From assembly GCF_003367705.1 (NCBI RefSeq), contig NZ_CP031425.1:1240001-1304000 (forward strand): DNA of 64,000 bases, written 5' to 3'. The stretch comes from Microbacterium foliorum. GTDB lineage: Bacteria; Actinomycetota; Actinomycetes; Actinomycetales; Microbacteriaceae. A model generated the notes under the pieces. The model worked only from the letters and a program-made list of their open reading frames with translations. It made no database searches and had not been told where the DNA came from. The position numbers and the translations under genes were made by a program. Within the stretch, counting starts at the first letter, position 1; the number at the start of each line of letters is the position of its first letter. Below, one piece after another: positions 61,011 to 64,000 of the stretch.

Positions 61011-61817
61011 ATGCCCGCATCCGCCGCCGTGCCCGTCGCCGTCTGCCAGTTCGCTCCGACGGACTCCCGCGAACAGAACCGTGAGCGCCTCGCCGAGCTC
61101 GTCGTCGCTGCCGCTGCCCGAGGCGCGCGACTGATCGTCTTCCCCGAGTACTCGAGCTACTTCGTCGATCCCATGGACGACACGCTCGTCGCGAATGCGG
61201 AGACGCTGGAGGGCGACTTCGTCACGACGCTGCAGGCCCTGGCGGCAGACCACGGCGTCGTGATCGTCGCGGGCCTGGTGGAGCGCGCCTCCGACGCCGC
61301 GCACGTGCACAACACCGTCGTCGCCGTCCGCGGCGACGGCATCCTCGGGGTGTACCGCAAGCAGCACCTGTACGACGCCTTCGGCCAGAAGGAGTCCGAC
61401 TGGATCGAGGCGGGCGAGCTCACGGCGCCGACCTTCGAGGTCGCCGGCATGCGCTTCGGCCTCATGACCTGCTACGACCTGCGCTTCCCCGAGGTCGCCC
61501 GCATGCTCGTCGATGCCGGCGCTGACGCGCTCGTCGTCCCCGCCGAATGGGTGCGCGGCCCCCTCAAAGAGCATCACTGGACCACATTGCTCGCGGCGCG
61601 CGCGATCGAGAACACCGTCTACGTGGTCGCGGCCGATCACCCGACCCCGGTCGGGGTGGGACACTCGCAGATCATCGACCCGCAGGGCGTCGTCCTGGCC
61701 GGAGTCGGAGTGAGCGAGGGCATCGCCCTCGCGCCCGTCGAGCGCGCCGTAATCGAGCGGGTGCGGGAGAGCAACCCGGCCTTGCAGCTCAGACGGTACC
61801 GGGTCAGCCCGCGCTGA
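61011..61817 (+). CDS. Nitrilase-superfamily carbon-nitrogen hydrolase (amidase)
   Basis: Cytosolic enzyme of 268 residues. The catalytic triad is visible: Glu46 in IVFPEYSS, Lys117 in YRKQHLYDAFG and Cys154 in LMTCYDLRFPE. It resembles Nit/omega-amidase-type enzymes that hydrolyse small amides; the substrate is not defined. The ATG at 61011 is chosen because GGGGGAGG lies 8 bases upstream; a GTG two codons earlier is too close to it. It is convergent with the aminotransferase gene, 21 bases away. Confidence 0.9.
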   Translation: MPASAAVPVAVCQFAPTDSREQNRERLAELVVAAAARGARLIVFPEYSSYFVDPMDDTLVANAETLEGDFVTTLQALAADHGVVIVAGLVERASDAAHVHNTVVAVRGDGILGVYRKQHLYDAFGQKESDWIEAGELTAPTFEVAGMRFGLMTCYDLRFPEVARMLVDAGADALVVPAEWVRGPLKEHHWTTLLAARAIENTVYVVAADHPTPVGVGHSQIIDPQGVVLAGVGVSEGIALAPVERAVIERVRESNPALQLRRYRVSPR

Positions 61818-61838
61818 CCGCGGGAGTCGCTCCGTCGA

Positions 61839-63041
61839 TCAGAACTCCGCGGTGCTGAGCCGTGCGGCGGCCTCCTGCAGCACGTCGATGCGCTTGCACG
61901 CGGCGAACCGCACGAGCCCGGTGTACTCGTCTCGCCGAGCCGTCGATACGAAGGCGGTGAGGGGGATGGCCACGACACCCGCCCGCTCGGGCAGCTCCCG
62001 GCAGAACTGCGCCGCATCGGCACCGCCGAGCCCCGACGCGTCGGCCACGGTGAAGTAGCCCCCCTGTGGCGCGTGGACGACGAACCCGGCGTCCCTCAGC
62101 CCGGCGCCGAGGATCTCGTGCTTGCGCGCCAGTGCCGCCGCCGCCCCCGCGAAGTAGTCGTCGCCGAGGCGCAGACCGACGGCGACGGCGGGCTGGAAGG
62201 GCGCCCCGTTCACATAGGTCAGATACTGCTTGACGGTCAGGACGGCGGTGATCAGCGCGGCCGGGCCATGCACCCAGCCGATCTTCCAGCCCGTGGCCGA
62301 GAATGTCTTGCCCGCCGACGAGATCGTCAGCGTGCGCGCCGCGCCGCCGGGCAGCGAGGCGATCGGAGTGTGCGGCGAGTGGAACGACAGATGCTCATAC
62401 ACTTCGTCGGTGACGATGATCGCGTCGTGCCGATCGGCGAGCCGGATCACCTCGTCGAGCACCTCTCGGTCGAACACCGCGCCGGTCGGATTGTGCGGGT
62501 CGTTGACGAGGATGATCCGGGTGCGGTCGGTGACCGTCTCAGCGAGCAGATCCAGGTCCGGCCGGAAGTCCGGGGCGCGCAGGGGGACCGTCCGCAACCG
62601 TGCTCCGGCCAGCGCGACCGCTGCCGCGTACGAGTCGTAGTACGGCTCGAAGACGACCACCTCGTCGTCCGGTCCGTCGATCAGCGCGAGCAGAGCGGCG
62701 GTCAGAGCCTCCGTCGCACCGGCCGTCACGATCACCTCGCTCGCCGGGTCGACCTCCAGCCCGTAGAAGCGCTGCTGATGCTCGCTGATCGCGGCGAGCA
62801 GATCTGGTGCGCCCCGACCGGGCGGGTACTGGTTGACCCCTCGGGAGATCGCCTCGCGGGCGGTGTCGAGCACCTCCCTCGGGCCGTCCTCGTCGGGGAA
62901 GCCCTGCCCGAGGTTGATCGCCCCGGTTCTGGCCGCCGCGGCGGACATCTCTGCGAAGATGGTGGGTGCGACGGTTCCGTCGGCTGCGAGCAGGCCGGCT
63001 CCCGCTGCCGTACGCCGCCAGGCGCCGGGGATCTCATTCAT
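61839..63041 (-). CDS. PLP-dependent aminotransferase, class I/II
   Basis: Enzyme of 400 residues, fold type I. Motifs are GAINLGQGFPDEDGP near the start, VNDPHNPTGAVF, TDEVYEHLSF and SSAGKTFSATGWKIGW with the PLP-Lys at about residue 245, and an Arg in GLVRFAACK for the carboxylate. The pattern is closest to kynurenine/methionine-type (YbdL, CCBL) aminotransferases. Those give 2-oxoamides that omega-amidases hydrolyse, and a nitrilase-family gene stands beside it. A TAGCCT box lies 7 bases before the ATG. Confidence 0.9.
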   Translation of the reverse strand: MNEIPGAWRRTAAGAGLLAADGTVAPTIFAEMSAAAARTGAINLGQGFPDEDGPREVLDTAREAISRGVNQYPPGRGAPDLLAAISEHQQRFYGLEVDPASEVIVTAGATEALTAALLALIDGPDDEVVVFEPYYDSYAAAVALAGARLRTVPLRAPDFRPDLDLLAETVTDRTRIILVNDPHNPTGAVFDREVLDEVIRLADRHDAIIVTDEVYEHLSFHSPHTPIASLPGGAARTLTISSAGKTFSATGWKIGWVHGPAALITAVLTVKQYLTYVNGAPFQPAVAVGLRLGDDYFAGAAAALARKHEILGAGLRDAGFVVHAPQGGYFTVADASGLGGADAAQFCRELPERAGVVAIPLTAFVSTARRDEYTGLVRFAACKRIDVLQEAAARLSTAEF

Positions 63042-63048
63042 GGAGAAC

Positions 63049-63054
63049 AGGCTA
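63049..63054 (-). promoter_or_regulatory. Leaderless -10 box TAGCCT of the aminotransferase gene
   Basis: TAGCCT on the minus strand, 7 bases before the ATG at 63041. Confidence 0.45.
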
Positions 63055-63141
63055 AGGCCATAGCGGAAACTCATCTGCACCATACGAAACGCACAGACAG
63101 AGTCGTCATTCTGAAGGGGCGTTGTTGAAGGAGCACACACC

Positions 63142-64000
63142 ATGAACGAAGACAACACCCACGACCACACGTCACCCGCGTCGAACGACGCCGTGCCGTC
63201 CACCGAGGTGCCAGGGGCCGTCGACCATTCGACGACGAACGGCGCCGCTGAGACCCGTACCGACCTGCCCGCGCCCGTCGGGCAGGGACACGAGATGCCG
63301 CAGACGTTCACGTCGGCGTCCTCTGCTTTCACACCACCGCAGGCACCCGCGGCGCCGCAGGATCCCGCAGCGGGCGGCGCCCCCGCATTCGCCGCGCCCC
63401 ACGCTGCGCCCGTGCCGCAGCAGCCCGCGGCGTTCGCTGCTCCGAGCGGTGTCGGCGCCCCGGACGCATCGGCATACGGACCTGCCCCGACGCACCCCGG
63501 CGCCGCCACCGCGGCCGCTCCGGGTGCCGCCTTCGGCATCCACTCGGCGCATCAGGCCGGGCAGGGTGAGCCGTTCGCGCCTCCGGCGAAGACCAAGGAG
63601 AAGCCGCGTGCCGGTGTGAAGTTCGCTGCCATCGTGGTCGCGGCCGCGCTCGTCGGCGGCGTCGCCGGATTCGGCGGGGGAGCGATCCTCAACGGGATCT
63701 CCAACCAGACCTCGACCGGCGTGGCGCAGGGACCCGACACCGTGACGGTGAACAATCCGGGATCCGTCAACGAGACCACCGCGGTCGCGACGGAGGCGTT
63801 GCCGTCGGTCGTCACCATCGAGGTCGCGGGCTCGGATCAGGGCGGCAGCGGTTCGGGCGTCATCATCAGCGACGACGGCTACGTGCTCACGAACACCCAC
63901 GTCGTGACGCTCGGCGGTGCGGTCGCCGATCCCACCATCCGGGTCACGACGTCGGATGGCCGTATCTACGCCGCGACCGTGGTCGGCACCGACCCGATCT
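63142..64000 (+). CDS. HtrA/DegP-like (S1C) membrane serine protease, 3' end cut by the window
   Basis: The frame is open to the last base; 286 residues are visible. The first 155 residues are a disordered, Ala/Pro-rich cytoplasmic region. One membrane helix follows (about 160-185, GVKFAAIVVAAALVGGVAGF), then the start of a trypsin-like domain: ALPSVVTIEVAG, GSGSGVIISDDGYVLTNTHVV with the catalytic His near residue 253. The Asp, Ser and the expected PDZ domain lie outside the window. It should degrade misfolded proteins outside the membrane. AAGGAG lies 7 bases before the ATG. Confidence 0.92.
   Translation, partial: MNEDNTHDHTSPASNDAVPSTEVPGAVDHSTTNGAAETRTDLPAPVGQGHEMPQTFTSASSAFTPPQAPAAPQDPAAGGAPAFAAPHAAPVPQQPAAFAAPSGVGAPDASAYGPAPTHPGAATAAAPGAAFGIHSAHQAGQGEPFAPPAKTKEKPRAGVKFAAIVVAAALVGGVAGFGGGAILNGISNQTSTGVAQGPDTVTVNNPGSVNETTAVATEALPSVVTIEVAGSDQGGSGSGVIISDDGYVLTNTHVVTLGGAVADPTIRVTTSDGRIYAATVVGTDPI

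Overview
The window comes from the chromosome of a high-GC Gram-positive actinobacterium, most likely Microbacterium or a close relative in Microbacteriaceae. The support is strong GC bias at third codon positions, many GTG starts, typical actinobacterial families (DUF3107, DUF3117, UPF0182, 7Fe ferredoxin FdxA, an AdnAB-like helicase-nuclease pair, succinylase-type DAP genes), and gene orders resembling mycobacterial ones as I remember them. Almost all of it reads as core chromosome. I see no insertion sequence, prophage, CRISPR array or rRNA.

Layout. 0-3 kb: glycine decarboxylase gcvP, cut by the window start, and a tiny secreted peptide. 3-9.6 kb: an oligopeptide ABC operon (lipoprotein, two permeases, one fused double ATPase), a PH-like membrane protein and a second tiny secreted peptide homologous to the first. 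9.7-14.7 kb: a CPBP membrane protease, an LRV-repeat/HExxH membrane metallopeptidase, the GTPase TypA and a secreted cell-wall lysozyme-like protein. 14.8-16.4 kb: an XRE/cupin regulator divergent from the amino-acid exporter azlCD. 16.5-25.3 kb: fdxA-dapC, citrate synthase, a DEAD-box helicase, divergent dapD/dapE and a PIG-V-like glycosyltransferase. 25.4-33.7 kb: DUF3117, an O-methyltransferase, tatB, the Fe-S carrier Mrp, a channel-less MgtE-like sensor protein, a general-stress-type protein and small enzymes. 33.7-41.1 kb: a kinase-like protein, Xaa-Pro aminopeptidase, an exo/endonuclease-phosphatase, a PHP phosphoesterase, a second DEAD-box helicase, a ferritin-like protein and DUF3107. 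41.3-58.5 kb: a DNA-repair block (AdnA/AdnB-like, an APH-fold pseudokinase, NudC, a UvrD-type helicase), then an orphan cyclodehydratase-like protein, a DUF2342 protein, a PDZ/Lon-like protease and UPF0182. 58.5-60.9 kb: a small AT-richer accessory patch (XRE regulator, membrane protein, cutinase) ending at the initiator tRNA gene. 61-64 kb: a nitrilase-family amidase, an aminotransferase and an HtrA-type protease cut by the window end.

How the genes work together. dapC, dapD and dapE are three steps of the succinylase route to meso-diaminopimelate and lysine, close together but in separate units. The AdnA/AdnB-like proteins would form a two-subunit end-resection motor-nuclease. The ABC operon imports peptides, and the azl pair exports branched-chain amino acids under an adjacent regulator. 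Regulatory reading: at least thirteen genes that head transcription units show a -10 hexamer TANNNT exactly 6 or 7 bases before the start codon, the geometry of leaderless mRNAs. Convergent neighbours often overlap, by up to 164 bp.
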